Below are positions 35,264 to 44,544 of a stretch of DNA of 64,000 nucleotides, one piece after another. How positions within the stretch are numbered: position 1 is the first letter of the stretch; the number at the start of each line of letters is the position of its first letter. Below the pieces are notes generated by a model. The model did no database searches, had not been told where the DNA came from, and worked only from the letters and a program-made list of their open reading frames with translations. Source of the DNA: Actinomycetes bacterium (GTDB lineage Bacteria > Actinomycetota > Acidimicrobiia > Acidimicrobiales > Bog-793); contig JAJZBI010000019.1 of assembly GCA_021798985.1 (NCBI GenBank), forward strand, positions 1 to 64,000, written 5' to 3'. A program made the position numbers and the translations under genes.

Positions 35264-35279
35264 CCGGCGAGGTCGCCGG
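35264..35279 (+). terminator. Hairpin just after the DHA2 exporter stop
   Basis: CCGGCGA (35264-35270) and TCGCCGG (35273-35279) pair perfectly across two bases. It separates the exporter from the kdp operon. Confidence 0.45.
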
Positions 35280-35375
35280 GCGGCCGAGGGCGGCAAGCGC
35301 CGTCGTTGACGAAGAATTGATGCCGCGGCTCGTGCGTTGATCTCCTGTTGAGGCGGGCGGCGAGACGATCGCTGC

Positions 35376-35459
35376 ATGGGAGATTTCCTCGTGGTGATCG
35401 GGATCATCGCCTTCGCCGCGGCGATGCTGGCGATGATCGCCGGGCTGGAGCGCGTATGA
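35376..35459 (+). CDS. 27-residue single-helix membrane peptide heading the kdp operon
   Basis: ATG at 35376 opens MGDFLVVIGIIAFAAAML followed by AMIAGLERV and a TGA stop that overlaps the kdpF ATG by four bases (ATGA). The peptide is one hydrophobic helix with a charged end. It differs from KdpF, which is the next gene. From memory, similar unnamed peptides ending in a C/L-x-R-L/V motif precede kdpF in several phyla, which would argue that it is translated. Overlap with kdpF implies translational coupling. A role in assembly or stability of the KdpFABC complex is only a guess. Confidence 0.6.
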   Translation: MGDFLVVIGIIAFAAAMLAMIAGLERV

Positions 35460-35545
35460 CACCGGTCCAAGGACTCTTGCTCGCGCTGTCGATCCTCGTC
35501 TTTTGCTACCTCGGCGTAGCGATGTTCAAGCCGGAGAAGTTCTGA
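35456..35545 (+). CDS. kdpF: K+-transporting ATPase subunit F
   Basis: A 29-residue peptide, MTPVQGLLLALSILVFCYLG followed by VAMFKPEKF, the exact length of KdpF and ending in the typical PEKF. It is a single transmembrane helix that stabilises the KdpABC complex in the membrane. Its stop overlaps the kdpA start (TGATG) and its start overlaps the stop of the preceding peptide, so the three small cistrons are translationally coupled. Confidence 0.88.
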   Translation: MTPVQGLLLALSILVFCYLGVAMFKPEKF

Positions 35546-37233
35546 TGGGCTTCTTTTGGACGATCGTCGCCCTCGTCGTGGTGCTCGGGCTCAGCTGGCG
35601 CTACCTCGGCAGCTACCTCGCAGCGGTCTTCGACGGCCGCGTGCACTTCCTCGGGCCGATCGAGCGCGGCATCTACCGCGTCGTCGGCGTCGACCCCGAC
35701 CGCGAGCAGTCCTGGCAGCGCTATGCCGCTTCGCTCGTCGTCTTCTCGGCGATCTCGATCGCGCTCACCTACCTCATCTTCCGGATCCAGGGCTCGCTTC
35801 CGCTCAACCCCCAGCACCTCGGCGCCGTCCCCCCCGCGCTCAGCTTCAACACGGCGAGCTCGTTCGTCACCAACACGAACTGGCAGAACTACGCGGGCGA
35901 GACGACCATGTCGTACTTCTCCCAGATCGCCGCGCTCACGACCCAGCAGTTCGTGACCCCGGCGGTCGGCATCGCCGTGGCGATCGCGCTGGTGCGCGGC
36001 TTCTCGCGCCACGGGGCGAGCACGATCGGGAACTTCTGGGTCGACATCACGCGCTGTTTGCTCTACGTCTTGATCCCGATCGCCTTCTGCTTCGGCATCA
36101 TCTTCGTGGCCCAGGGTGGCGTGCAGACCCTCGCCGGCCCCGTCACCATCCACGACCACCTGAACGGCGTCAGCCAGACCATCCCGCGCGGCCCGATCGC
36201 GTTCATGGAGGCGATCAAGCAGCTCGGGACCAACGGTGGCGGCTTTTTGAACGCGAACTCGGCCGCACCTTTTGAGAACCCGACCGGCCTCACGAACTTC
36301 TTGTCGATCTATCTCGTCTTGGTGCTGCCCTTCTCGCTCACCTACACCTTCGGCAAGATGGTCAACAGCGTGCGTCACGGTGCCGCCTTGCTCGCCGCGA
36401 TGGTCATCATCTTCGGCTGCTGGGTCGGATACACGAGCTATGCCGAGCATCAGGGGAACCCGGCGGTCGCCGCTGCGGGGGTGCACCAGAGCACCGGCAA
36501 CACCGAGGGCAAGGAGGTCCGCTTCGGCGACACGAGCTCCGCCCTGTTCGGCGTCGCCTCGACGAGCACCTCGACCGGCTCGGCGGACGCGTCCTATGAC
36601 TCGTTCACGCCGATCGGCGGCATGGGCCTGATGAGCGGGATGATGCTCGGCGAGGTCACCCCGGGAGGTGACGGCAGTGGGCTGTACACGATCCTCGTCT
36701 TCGCCATCGTCGCCGTGTTCATCGGCGGCTTGATGATCGGAAGGACCCCAGAGTTCCTCGGCAAGAAGATCCAAGCCAGAGAGATCAAGCTCGCCGGCCT
36801 CGCCTCGCTCGTCATGCCGCTCACCGTCTTGGTGCTCACCGCCATCGCGGTGTCGCTCCACGCCGGCCGGGCCGGTCCCTTGAACGCCGGGCCGCACGGC
36901 TTCAGCGAGATCCTCTACGCGCTCACCTCCCAGGGCAACAACAACGGCTCGGCCTTTGGCGGGCTGTCGGGAAACACCGCCTTCTACAACATCGTCGGGG
37001 CGATCGACATGTTGGTCGGCCGGTTCGCGATCATCATCCCCGCCCTCGCGCTCGGTGGGGCGCTCGCGCAAAAGCAGCCCGTCCCCGCCTCGGTCGGCAC
37101 CTTCCGGACCGACACGCCGATGTTCGTCGGCCTCACCATCGGCGTGATCTTGATCATCGGCGGCCTGACCTTCTTCCCCGCCGTCTCGCTCGGCCCGATC
37201 GTCGAGCAGCTCAGCCACCACCGCTTCTTTTGA
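35545..37233 (+). CDS. kdpA: K+-transporting ATPase, channel-like subunit A
   Basis: A 562-residue protein of about ten helices belonging to the SKT superfamily of potassium channels. It selects K+ and passes it to KdpB. The four selectivity-loop repeats are visible: [39 protein letters not shown], a [20 protein letters not shown] region and [19 protein letters not shown]. Length and motif order are complete. The start is set by the TGATG overlap with kdpF. Confidence 0.97.
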   Translation: MGFFWTIVALVVVLGLSWRYLGSYLAAVFDGRVHFLGPIERGIYRVVGVDPDREQSWQRYAASLVVFSAISIALTYLIFRIQGSLPLNPQHLGAVPPALSFNTASSFVTNTNWQNYAGETTMSYFSQIAALTTQQFVTPAVGIAVAIALVRGFSRHGASTIGNFWVDITRCLLYVLIPIAFCFGIIFVAQGGVQTLAGPVTIHDHLNGVSQTIPRGPIAFMEAIKQLGTNGGGFLNANSAAPFENPTGLTNFLSIYLVLVLPFSLTYTFGKMVNSVRHGAALLAAMVIIFGCWVGYTSYAEHQGNPAVAAAGVHQSTGNTEGKEVRFGDTSSALFGVASTSTSTGSADASYDSFTPIGGMGLMSGMMLGEVTPGGDGSGLYTILVFAIVAVFIGGLMIGRTPEFLGKKIQAREIKLAGLASLVMPLTVLVLTAIAVSLHAGRAGPLNAGPHGFSEILYALTSQGNNNGSAFGGLSGNTAFYNIVGAIDMLVGRFAIIIPALALGGALAQKQPVPASVGTFRTDTPMFVGLTIGVILIIGGLTFFPAVSLGPIVEQLSHHRFF

Positions 37234-37250
37234 CCGGAGCATTGCGCGAC

Positions 37251-39341
37251 ATGACCGACACCCAAGCCCGCGACCCCCAGCCGCCGTCGACGGAGCTGAG
37301 CCAGCCGATCGCCCGGGAGCCCCGCGGCGTCGCCCAGGCACGCAGCCTCTTCGACCGAGCGATCCTGCGCCAGGCGATCATCGAGGCGTTCAAGAAGTTC
37401 GACCCGCGCGTCCAGATCAAAAACCCCGTGATGTTCGTCGTCTTGATCGGGACGGTCGTCAGCCTGATCGAGGCGATCGTGCACCCTGGCCTGTTCGCCT
37501 GGTCGATCACCGCCTGGCTGTTCGGCACGGTGGTCTTTGCCAACTTCGCTGAGGCCATGGCCGAAGGACGCGGCAAGGCCCAGGCGGACACGCTGCGCAA
37601 GATGCGCGCCGAGACCGAAGCCCGCCGTCTCGATCCACAGGGAACAGAAGAGCGGGTCCCCGCCTCTTCGTTGACCAAGGGCGACCTCGTCGTCTGCGAG
37701 GCCGGCGACCTCATCCCCTCTGACGGCGACATCATCGAGGGGATCGCCTCGGTCGACGAGTCGGCGATCACCGGTGAGTCCGCGCCGGTCATCCGCGAGT
37801 CCGGAGGTGACCGCTCGGCGGTCACGGGCGGCACCAAGGTCCTCTCGGACCGCATCGTGGTCAAGATCACGGCCGAGCGGGGCAACACCTTCATCGACCG
37901 GATGATCAGCCTCGTCGAGGGCGCCAGCCGCCAGAAGACGCCGAACGAGATCGCCCTCACGATCCTGCTCGCCGTCCTCACGATCGTGTTCCTCCCCGTC
38001 GTCGTCGTGCTCGAGCCCTTCGGCCACTACGCCGGTGCCGGCGTCTCCGTCGTCGTCCTCGTGGCGCTGCTCGTCTGCCTCATCCCCACCACGATCGGCG
38101 CCTTGTTGTCGGCGATCGGCATCGCCGGCATGGACCGCCTCGTCCAGCGCAACGTGCTCGCCATGTCCGGGCGCGCCGTGGAGGCGGCCGGTGACGTCCA
38201 GACGCTGTTGTTGGACAAGACCGGGACGATCACCCTCGGCAACCGGATGGCCTCGGCCTTCTACCCCGTCGGCGGCCACAGCGAGGAGGAGCTTGCCGCG
38301 GCGGCCCAGCTCTCCTCGCTCGCCGACGAGACCCCCGAGGGCCGGTCGATCGTCGTGCTCGCCAAGGAGCGCTTCAACATCCGCGAGCGCGACCTCGGAC
38401 CCGACCACACCTTCGTGCCCTTCACCGCCCAGACGCGCATGTCTGGCCTCGATGTCGATCACCGCCAGATCCGAAAGGGCGCCGCCGAGGCGGTGAAGCG
38501 CTGGGTCGCCGAGCAGGGCGGCACGCCCCCCAGCGAGCTCGACGCCATCGTCGAGCGCGTGGCACGGGCGGGTTCCACCCCGCTCGCGGTCGCCGAGGGC
38601 GGCGACGTGCTCGGGGTCGTCGAGCTGAAGGACGTCGTCAAGCAGGGCATCCGGGAGCGCTTCGACGCGATGCGCCAGATGGGGATCCGCACGGTGATGA
38701 TCACCGGCGACAACCCGCTCACCGCCGCGGCGATCGCCGAGGAGGCGGGCGTGGACGACTACCTCGCCGAGGCCACCCCCGAGGCCAAGATGGCCCTCAT
38801 CCGCTCCGAGCAAGAGGGCGGCAAGCTCGTCGCGATGACCGGGGACGGGACCAACGACGCCCCCGCCCTCGCCCAGGCCGACGTCGGCGTGGCGATGAAC
38901 ACCGGCACGACCGCCGCCAAAGAGGCCGGGAACATGGTCGACCTCGACTCGAACCCGACCAAGCTCATCGACATCGTCGAGATCGGCAAGCAGCTGTTGA
39001 TCACCCGCGGCGCCCTCACGACCTTCTCGATCTCCAACGACGTGGCGAAGTACTTCGCCATCATCCCGGCGCTCTTTGTCACCACCTATCCCCAACTGCA
39101 CGCCCTCAACATCATGCGGCTGCACAGCCCCCAGAGCGCAGTGCTGTCGGCGGTGATCTTCAACGCGTTGGTGATCATCGCCTTGATCCCACTGGCCCTT
39201 CGCGGCGTGCGCTTCAAGGCCGCCTCGTCTTCGGCGATCCTGCGCCGCAACGTCTTGATCTACGGGATCGGCGGGCTGATCACGCCGTTCATCTTCATCA
39301 AGGCGATCGACCTGATCCTCGTCGCGCTGCACTGGTACTGA
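37251..39341 (+). CDS. kdpB: K+-transporting P-type ATPase, catalytic subunit B
   Basis: A 696-residue P-type ATPase that powers K+ uptake. The phosphorylation motif is [14 protein letters not shown], the actuator loop [11 protein letters not shown], the hinge [20 protein letters not shown], and the membrane aspartate helix [14 protein letters not shown]. The T-G-E-S loop contains the serine by which KdpB can be inhibited in E. coli. ATG 37251 is preferred; TTG 37230 in the same frame would add seven residues and overlap the kdpA stop, which coupled genes sometimes do. Confidence 0.97.
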   Translation: MTDTQARDPQPPSTELSQPIAREPRGVAQARSLFDRAILRQAIIEAFKKFDPRVQIKNPVMFVVLIGTVVSLIEAIVHPGLFAWSITAWLFGTVVFANFAEAMAEGRGKAQADTLRKMRAETEARRLDPQGTEERVPASSLTKGDLVVCEAGDLIPSDGDIIEGIASVDESAITGESAPVIRESGGDRSAVTGGTKVLSDRIVVKITAERGNTFIDRMISLVEGASRQKTPNEIALTILLAVLTIVFLPVVVVLEPFGHYAGAGVSVVVLVALLVCLIPTTIGALLSAIGIAGMDRLVQRNVLAMSGRAVEAAGDVQTLLLDKTGTITLGNRMASAFYPVGGHSEEELAAAAQLSSLADETPEGRSIVVLAKERFNIRERDLGPDHTFVPFTAQTRMSGLDVDHRQIRKGAAEAVKRWVAEQGGTPPSELDAIVERVARAGSTPLAVAEGGDVLGVVELKDVVKQGIRERFDAMRQMGIRTVMITGDNPLTAAAIAEEAGVDDYLAEATPEAKMALIRSEQEGGKLVAMTGDGTNDAPALAQADVGVAMNTGTTAAKEAGNMVDLDSNPTKLIDIVEIGKQLLITRGALTTFSISNDVAKYFAIIPALFVTTYPQLHALNIMRLHSPQSAVLSAVIFNALVIIALIPLALRGVRFKAASSSAILRRNVLIYGIGGLITPFIFIKAIDLILVALHWY

Positions 39342-39350
39342 GAGGTCACG

Positions 39351-39950
39351 ATGCTCATCTTGCTCCGCCGCTCTGTGGTCTTCGCCGTCGTGATGATGGC
39401 GGGCACGCTCGTGTACGCGTTCATTGGCACGGGGGTGGCTCAATTGTTCTTCAAGAACCAGGCCAACGGGTCGATCACCGCCAACGGATCGACCCTGATC
39501 GGCCAGAACTGGAAGAGCCCCGCCTTCTTCCACGGCCGCCCAGACGATGCCGGGCCGTATGCGACGAATCTCGCCAAGCACATCCCGGGCGGTGACAACC
39601 CGCTCGTCGCGAACGGCGTCCCCGGAGCCTCTGGGGGGACCAACCTCGGCCCGCGCTCCAAGGTGTTGTTGGACAACACCAAGGCGCTCGTCGCCTACTG
39701 GCACGCCATGGGCGTCAACCCGACCCCGGACCTCGTGACGACCTCGGCGAGCGGCTATGACCCCGACATCTCGCCGGCGGACGCGACCGCCGAGATCCCG
39801 ATGGTCGCCAAGGCGACGGGGATCGCACCAGCCACCTTGGCCTCGCTGATCAACAAGGAGACGCACGGGCCCGAGCTCGGCTTCCTCGGCGCGAGCTACA
39901 TCGACGTGCTGCAGCTGAACGAGGCGCTCGTGGCGCTCGAGCACCGCTGA
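39351..39950 (+). CDS. kdpC: K+-transporting ATPase subunit C
   Basis: A 199-residue protein with one N-terminal membrane helix (RRSVVFAVVMMAGTLVYAFI) and an extracytoplasmic domain. Conserved parts are SPAFFHGRPDDA, GASGGTNLGPRSK, TTSASGYDPDISPADA and LNEALVAL at the end. KdpC stabilises and assists KdpB. It follows kdpB by nine bases and has GAGAGGT upstream of its ATG. Confidence 0.96.
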   Translation: MLILLRRSVVFAVVMMAGTLVYAFIGTGVAQLFFKNQANGSITANGSTLIGQNWKSPAFFHGRPDDAGPYATNLAKHIPGGDNPLVANGVPGASGGTNLGPRSKVLLDNTKALVAYWHAMGVNPTPDLVTTSASGYDPDISPADATAEIPMVAKATGIAPATLASLINKETHGPELGFLGASYIDVLQLNEALVALEHR

Positions 39951-39960
39951 GGAAAGCGAG

Positions 39961-40281
39961 ATGGGACCGATCGATCCATGGGGCGTGCGCCGTGACGGCA
40001 TCGAGCGCTGGCCCGATCCCCAGCCGCTCGGGACCATCCTCGAGCGAAGGCGCTGTTGTGCCGAGGCGACGGTCGTCGCGCTAAGGAGCAGCCCGCGCCC
40101 GCCATGCTTCACCGCGACGGTGGCCGAGGACGGCGCCCGGGTCGACCTTGTCTTTCTCGGCAGGACCCAGGTGCCGGGCATCGCGGTCGGTGCCCGGTTG
40201 CGCTTCGCCGGCACGGCGGGGCGATCCAACGGCCGGCTGTCGGTCTTGAACCCGCGCTACTGCTTCCTCGAGGAGACCTGA
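39961..40281 (+). CDS. Small OB-fold protein linked to the kdp operon
   Basis: A 106-residue protein. Residues about 25-105 have the alternating beta pattern of an OB fold: LGTILERRRCCAEATVVALR, FTATVAEDGARVDLVFLGRT, VPGIAVGARLRFAGTAGRSN and LSVLNPRYCFLEE. From memory, OB-fold proteins of this type lie next to trk-type potassium genes in mycobacteria (around Rv2694c), so association with K+ uptake genes may be general. It follows kdpC by ten bases and is in the same operon. Biochemical role unknown; nucleic acid or nucleotide binding would fit the fold. Confidence 0.65.
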   Translation: MGPIDPWGVRRDGIERWPDPQPLGTILERRRCCAEATVVALRSSPRPPCFTATVAEDGARVDLVFLGRTQVPGIAVGARLRFAGTAGRSNGRLSVLNPRYCFLEET

Positions 40282-40293
40282 GTGCGCGAGGCC

Positions 40294-40980
40294 TCACTCG
40301 GCGACGAGCTGGTAGCCGATGCCGGGGTGCGTGCGCAGCATCGTGCCGTCCCAGTCGCCGAGCTTGCGACGCAGGCGATGGGAATAGACGCGCAGGTAGT
40401 GCGTCTCTTGTTGATACTGCGGGCCCCAGACGTGCTGCAAGATGAGGTGGTGGGTGCAGACCTTGCCGGCGTTCTTCGCGAGGTAGGCGAGCAGGTCGAA
40501 CTCTCGTGCAGTGAGCTCGAGGCTGCGGCCGTTGTGGCTCGCCTCGTGGTGGACGAGGTCGATCACGAGCGAGCCCACGACGAGGCGCTGGGCCTCCTCG
40601 GCGCGCCCGGGCTGCTGCGCCTCGGCGTGGCGGAGCGCCACGCGAAGGCGCGCCTCGAGCTCGGGCATGGAGAACGGCTTGGTGACGTAGTCGTCGGCTC
40701 CACTGTCGAGCGCCTGGATCTTGCGCTGCTCCTCACCGCTCGCCGACAGCACGATGATCGGGGCGCCAGAGAACGAGCGAATGCGTCGGCAGACCTCGAT
40801 CCCGTCCACGTCGGGCAGGCCGAGATCGAGCACCACCACGTCGGGCTGGGAGAGGGCGGCCTGGACGACCCCGTCCTCGCCGTTGCCGGTCGCGACGAGC
40901 GCGTAGCCACGGGCCTGGAGGCCGATCGAGAGCGCCTTGCGCAAGGAAGGGTCGTCGTCGACGACGAGGATCTTGGCCAT
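40294..40980 (-). CDS. kdpE: Response regulator KdpE
   Basis: A 228-residue OmpR-type regulator. The receiver domain reads MAKILVVDDDPSLRKALSIG, with phospho-acceptor Asp in VVVLDLGLPDVDG, and Lys in DDYVTKPFSMPELEAR. The winged-helix domain has LTAREFDLLAYLAKNAGKVC, LQHVWGPQYQQETHYLRVYS and LRRKLGDWDGTMLRTHPGIG, the KdpE-specific pattern. It should activate kdpFABC when K+ is low. It is nine bases downstream of the kinase gene on the minus strand and converges with the kdpFABC operon. Confidence 0.95.
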   Translation of the reverse strand: MAKILVVDDDPSLRKALSIGLQARGYALVATGNGEDGVVQAALSQPDVVVLDLGLPDVDGIEVCRRIRSFSGAPIIVLSASGEEQRKIQALDSGADDYVTKPFSMPELEARLRVALRHAEAQQPGRAEEAQRLVVGSLVIDLVHHEASHNGRSLELTAREFDLLAYLAKNAGKVCTHHLILQHVWGPQYQQETHYLRVYSHRLRRKLGDWDGTMLRTHPGIGYQLVAE

Positions 40981-40989
40981 CGCCCGCCC

Positions 40990-42591
40990 TCAGCCCGCCC
41001 GCCGCGGCGAGACGACCCCGCGCGCCTCGCCGGGCTCGTCGAGCGCGCTGGGCTCGGCCAGCTTCAAGGAGAAGACGAAGCGTGCCCCGCCACCGGAGCG
41101 ATCCTCGAGGCGGACGCGCTCGCCGTGGGCCTCGACGAAGGCCTTCACGATCGCGAGACCGAGCCCGGCGCGCCCGGCCCCGCTGGTCTTGGAGTACATC
41201 GAAAAGACGCGTTCCCGATCGGCCGGCGCGACGCCCGGGCCGCGGTCGGCGACCGAGATCTCGACGCGCCCGCCCACCTGGCGCGAGGACACCTCGATCG
41301 CGCCGGCCTCGGGGGCGTGCAGCGCCGCGTTGTCGAGCAGGTTGGTCAGCACCTGGACGACGAGCGCGTGGTCGGCGAGCACGAGCGCCTCGGGCTCTTC
41401 GAGCTCGACGACGAGCCGTCCGGGGACCTCGGTGCGAACGAGCGCCTGCACCGCCTCCTCGACCAGCTCGGCGAGCACGGCGGGCTCGGGCCGCGCCGCC
41501 AGGGCGCCGCTTTGGATGCGGGTCATGTCGAGCAGGCTGGTCACCAGCCGGGCGAGGCGGTCGGACTGGGACTCGATCAGGCCGAGGAGCTCGTCGCGGT
41601 CTCTCGCCAGCAGCGACGCGCCGAGCTCACGCAGATCCGACACCGCCGCGGTGATCGTCGCGAGCGGCGTGCGCAGGTCGTGGGAGACCGCGCCCATCAG
41701 CGCCCGCTGCCACCGCTCGGCCTCGGCGAGCACCTCGGACTCGATCACCTGGGCGCGCAGCCGTGCCCGCTCGAGGGCGAGCGCCGCCTGGTTGGCATAG
41801 GTGGACAGCAGCTGGCGCTCATCAGCCCGCAGTGCCCGGCCGACGACCACGAGCGCCCCCACCGCCTCGCCCATCGCCACGAGCGGGACCGTCACGCGCT
41901 GGCGCCCGGGCAGCCGGCCGCCGAGGCGCACCGGCGGGCTGACGCGCACCAAGCTGGCCGGGGTGCCGAGCGTGCTGCCGAGGAGCGAGAGCGCCGTGGC
42001 GTCGATCGCCTCGCCGACCGCAGCACCGACCCGCAGGCCCGCGCCCTGGCCGTGGGCGAGCAGCAGCGCCACCCCGTCGAATCCGAAGGCGCCCTGCAGT
42101 GTCGAGGCGATGACGTGGGACAGCTGGTCGAGCGGGCGCTCGGTGATCAGCACGTCGGAGAGTTCAAAGAGCCGGCGTGCCGAGTCCGCGCGCTGGGCCG
42201 CCTCGGCGCGCACCGCCTGGAGGCGGGCGACGATGCGGGCGACCGCCACCATGACGGCGAGGTAGACGGCGAGCGCGAGGTAGTTCTGCCGGCTGCCCAC
42301 GCTCAAGGTGCCATAGGGCGGGATGAAGAAGTAGTCGTAGGCGAGAAATCCTCCCGCCACCGCCACGAGACCGGCCTGGAACCCGCCGATCCCCACGCCG
42401 ATCACGACCGGGACGACGAGCACGAGCGCGCAGGTGGCCTCGGCGAGATGGGCACGGAACGGGACGAGGATCGCCACCACCACCGCGATGCCGGCGAGCG
42501 CGGCGAGCGAGCCCCACAGCGCCTGGATGCGGCGCATCGGTGGCTTGGCGCGCTGCTCGAGGCGCCACCACTTCAGCCGGCGCAGGTCCAC
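40990..42591 (-). CDS. kdpD: KdpD-like sensor kinase, membrane/kinase half only
   Basis: A 533-residue protein that starts where the second half of normal KdpD (about 900 residues) starts. Four closely packed helices of the DUF4118 type (ALWGSLAALAGIAVVVAILV ... FLAYDYFFIPPYGTL ... LALAVYLAVMVAVARIVARL) are followed by a GAF-like domain, HisKA with phospho-His in GAVSHDLRTPLATITAAVSD, and HATPase_c with NLLDNAALHAP, DRGPGVAPADRERVF and GRAGLGLAIVKAFVEAHG. The N-terminal KdpD ATP-binding and USP domains are missing here but are encoded as a separate divergent gene 26 bases away. The GTG at 42591 or ATG at 42537 may be the start. It is in an operon with kdpE. Confidence 0.92.
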   Translation of the reverse strand: MDLRRLKWWRLEQRAKPPMRRIQALWGSLAALAGIAVVVAILVPFRAHLAEATCALVLVVPVVIGVGIGGFQAGLVAVAGGFLAYDYFFIPPYGTLSVGSRQNYLALAVYLAVMVAVARIVARLQAVRAEAAQRADSARRLFELSDVLITERPLDQLSHVIASTLQGAFGFDGVALLLAHGQGAGLRVGAAVGEAIDATALSLLGSTLGTPASLVRVSPPVRLGGRLPGRQRVTVPLVAMGEAVGALVVVGRALRADERQLLSTYANQAALALERARLRAQVIESEVLAEAERWQRALMGAVSHDLRTPLATITAAVSDLRELGASLLARDRDELLGLIESQSDRLARLVTSLLDMTRIQSGALAARPEPAVLAELVEEAVQALVRTEVPGRLVVELEEPEALVLADHALVVQVLTNLLDNAALHAPEAGAIEVSSRQVGGRVEISVADRGPGVAPADRERVFSMYSKTSGAGRAGLGLAIVKAFVEAHGERVRLEDRSGGGARFVFSLKLAEPSALDEPGEARGVVSPRRAG

Positions 42592-42617
42592 GCGATCGAT
42601 CCTAGGGCGGGCATCTG

Positions 42618-43805
42618 GTGAGCCAGGGTGCAGATCCTCGCGCCGCGCACCTCGACGAGGACACCGCCGACACCGTCGCCGCGGCGGGAAAGTTCCGGCT
42701 GTACATGGGTGCGGTGGCTGGCGTCGGAAAGACGTGGGCCATGCTCGACGAGGGCTGGAGGCGCCACCAGCGCGGCCGCGACGTCGTTGTGGGCTTCGTC
42801 GAGACCCACGGCCGTCTCCACACGGCCGAGCAGCTGCGCGACCTCGAGCTCGTCCCCCGCAAGGTCGTCGAGTACCGCGGGGCTCGCTTTGAGGAGATGG
42901 ACCTCGACGCCGTCCTCGCGCGCAAGCCCGAGGTCGCGCTGATCGACGAGCTCGCGCACACCAACGTCCCGGGATCGGGCCGGCACGCCAAGCGCTACGA
43001 GGACGTCTTGGAGCTCCTCGCCGCCGGCATCTCGGTGATCTCGACCGTCAACGTGCAACATCTCGAGAGCATCGCCGATGCCGTGGAGACGATCACCGGC
43101 GTGGCGGTGCGCGAGCGCGTTCCCGACTGGGTCGTGCGCAACGCCGACCAGCTCGAGCTCGTCGACTCCTCCCCCGAGCAGCTGCGGCGGCGGATGCTGC
43201 ACGGCAACATCTACCCAAACGAGAAGGTTCCCCAGGCGCTCAACGGCTTCTTCCGCCAGGAGAACTTGACGGCACTGCGCGAGCTCGCGCTGCGCTTTGT
43301 CGCCGATGAGACCGAAGAGGACCTGCTCGCTTTCCTCGCCCGGCACCACCAAGCGGCCGTGTGGGAGACGGCCGAGCGCATCATGGTGGCGGTCACCGGC
43401 GCGCCGGGCATCGACGCGGTGGTGCGGCGCGCGGCGCGCATCGCAGCGCGCGCCAAGGCCGAGCTGCACGCCGTCCACGTGCACGACGACGAGGCGCCGC
43501 GCGCCAAGGAGGCGCTCGCGGAGGCCCGCACGGTCGCGAGCGACGTGGGGGCGCACTGGCACGACGTCCAGGCGAGCGATCCCGCGCTCGGCCTGGTGCG
43601 CTTCGCCGGCGAGCACCAGATCACCCAGATCGTCCTCGGCTCGTCGCGCCGCAGCCGCTGGCACGAGCTGACGAGCGGCTCGGTCGTCCGCCGCGTGCTG
43701 CGCTTTGCCGCCGATGCGGGGATCGACGTGCACGTGATCGCCCGCCGTGACCACCGCGGGGACGCCGAGGGGACGGCGGCGCCCGAGGAGCGGGACGAGG
43801 ACTGA
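42618..43805 (+). CDS. KdpD N-terminal sensor half (ATP-binding + USP domain) as a separate protein
   Basis: A 395-residue soluble protein equal to the cytoplasmic N-terminus of KdpD. Residues about 20-235 are the KdpD domain: FRLYMGAVAGVGKTWAMLDE (Walker A), VVGFVETHGRL, ALIDELAHTNVPGSGRHAKR (Walker B region), and LRRRMLHGNIYPNEKVPQAL. Residues about 250-380 are a universal-stress-protein domain (RIMVAVTGAPGIDAVVRRAA ... QIVLGSSRRSRWHELTSGSV). It ends in an acidic tail without membrane helices or kinase core. It is divergent from the kinase half with only 26 bases between the starts. It must act in trans to control that kinase, or in another pathway. Confidence 0.93.
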   Translation: MSQGADPRAAHLDEDTADTVAAAGKFRLYMGAVAGVGKTWAMLDEGWRRHQRGRDVVVGFVETHGRLHTAEQLRDLELVPRKVVEYRGARFEEMDLDAVLARKPEVALIDELAHTNVPGSGRHAKRYEDVLELLAAGISVISTVNVQHLESIADAVETITGVAVRERVPDWVVRNADQLELVDSSPEQLRRRMLHGNIYPNEKVPQALNGFFRQENLTALRELALRFVADETEEDLLAFLARHHQAAVWETAERIMVAVTGAPGIDAVVRRAARIAARAKAELHAVHVHDDEAPRAKEALAEARTVASDVGAHWHDVQASDPALGLVRFAGEHQITQIVLGSSRRSRWHELTSGSVVRRVLRFAADAGIDVHVIARRDHRGDAEGTAAPEERDED

Positions 43806-43888
43806 GCCACGGCGCTGGCGGACCGGTAAGGTCGAAGCGTTCCTCGCCCGGGCGCGTCGCGCCGCGGGCCGATGCGGAAAGGAGCGCT

Positions 43889-44464
43889 GTGGCCTGGCTG
43901 CTGTGTGACTACGGCAACGTGATCTCGCTCCCCCAACCACGCGAGGTGCAGGCAACCTTGGCCGGGCTGTGCGGGATGACGCCGGAGGACTTCCACGACG
44001 CCTACTGGCGCGAGCGGCTCGCGTATGACCGCGGCGACACCGACGTGTCCGCCTACTTCCAGGCGGTGGCCGGACGCCCGCTCGAGCCCGCCCTCATCGA
44101 CCAGCTCTCGGCGATCGACGTCGAGGGATGGTGCCGCGCCAACGAGCACGTGCTCGGCGCCATCGAGGAGGCCCGCGGCCGGCGCGGCTACGACCTCGCG
44201 CTGTTGTCGAACGCGCCGGTCGAGATCGCCCGCGCCCTTGACCGCGAGCCCTGGATGGCGCGGTTCGCACCCCGGCTGTTCAGCTGCGACCTTCATGCGA
44301 CCAAGCCCGACGCCGCATGCTTCAAGGCGGCGCTCGATGCGCTCTCGGCCGATCCCGACGAGGTCATCTTCATCGACGACAGTGCGGCCAACATCGAAGG
44401 AGCGGTGGCCGTCGGGATCCGGGCGCTCCACTACGCCGGGCCGGAGACCTTCGCGCAGCTCTGA
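43889..44464 (+). CDS. HAD-superfamily hydrolase (subfamily IA)
   Basis: A 191-residue haloacid-dehalogenase-fold enzyme. Motif I is WLLCDYGNVIS, with the nucleophilic Asp followed by YGN as in many putative phosphatases of this branch. Motif II is LALLSNAP, motif III lies in LHATKPDAACFKAAL and motif IV is VIFIDDSAANIEGAVAVGIR. A helical cap lies between motifs I and II. The substrate is unknown; small phosphosugars or nucleotides are typical. AAAGGAG about six bases before GTG 43889 marks the start. It is 83 bases downstream of the KdpD N-terminal gene, perhaps co-transcribed. Confidence 0.88.
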   Translation: MAWLLCDYGNVISLPQPREVQATLAGLCGMTPEDFHDAYWRERLAYDRGDTDVSAYFQAVAGRPLEPALIDQLSAIDVEGWCRANEHVLGAIEEARGRRGYDLALLSNAPVEIARALDREPWMARFAPRLFSCDLHATKPDAACFKAALDALSADPDEVIFIDDSAANIEGAVAVGIRALHYAGPETFAQL

Positions 44465-44544
44465 GCGCCGTCGCGGGGCGTTCGTTGTCGCCCGCACGCC
44501 GAGCCGGCGCCGCGCCCGTCGGGCCGAGCGGTACCGTTGTGCCG

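Noticed and set aside
36984-40229. A minus-strand open frame of more than 1000 codons across the kdp operon
   Set aside because: It is the antisense of kdpA/B/C, is Arg/Asp/Glu/His-rich without domains, and arises from GC-rich codon bias.
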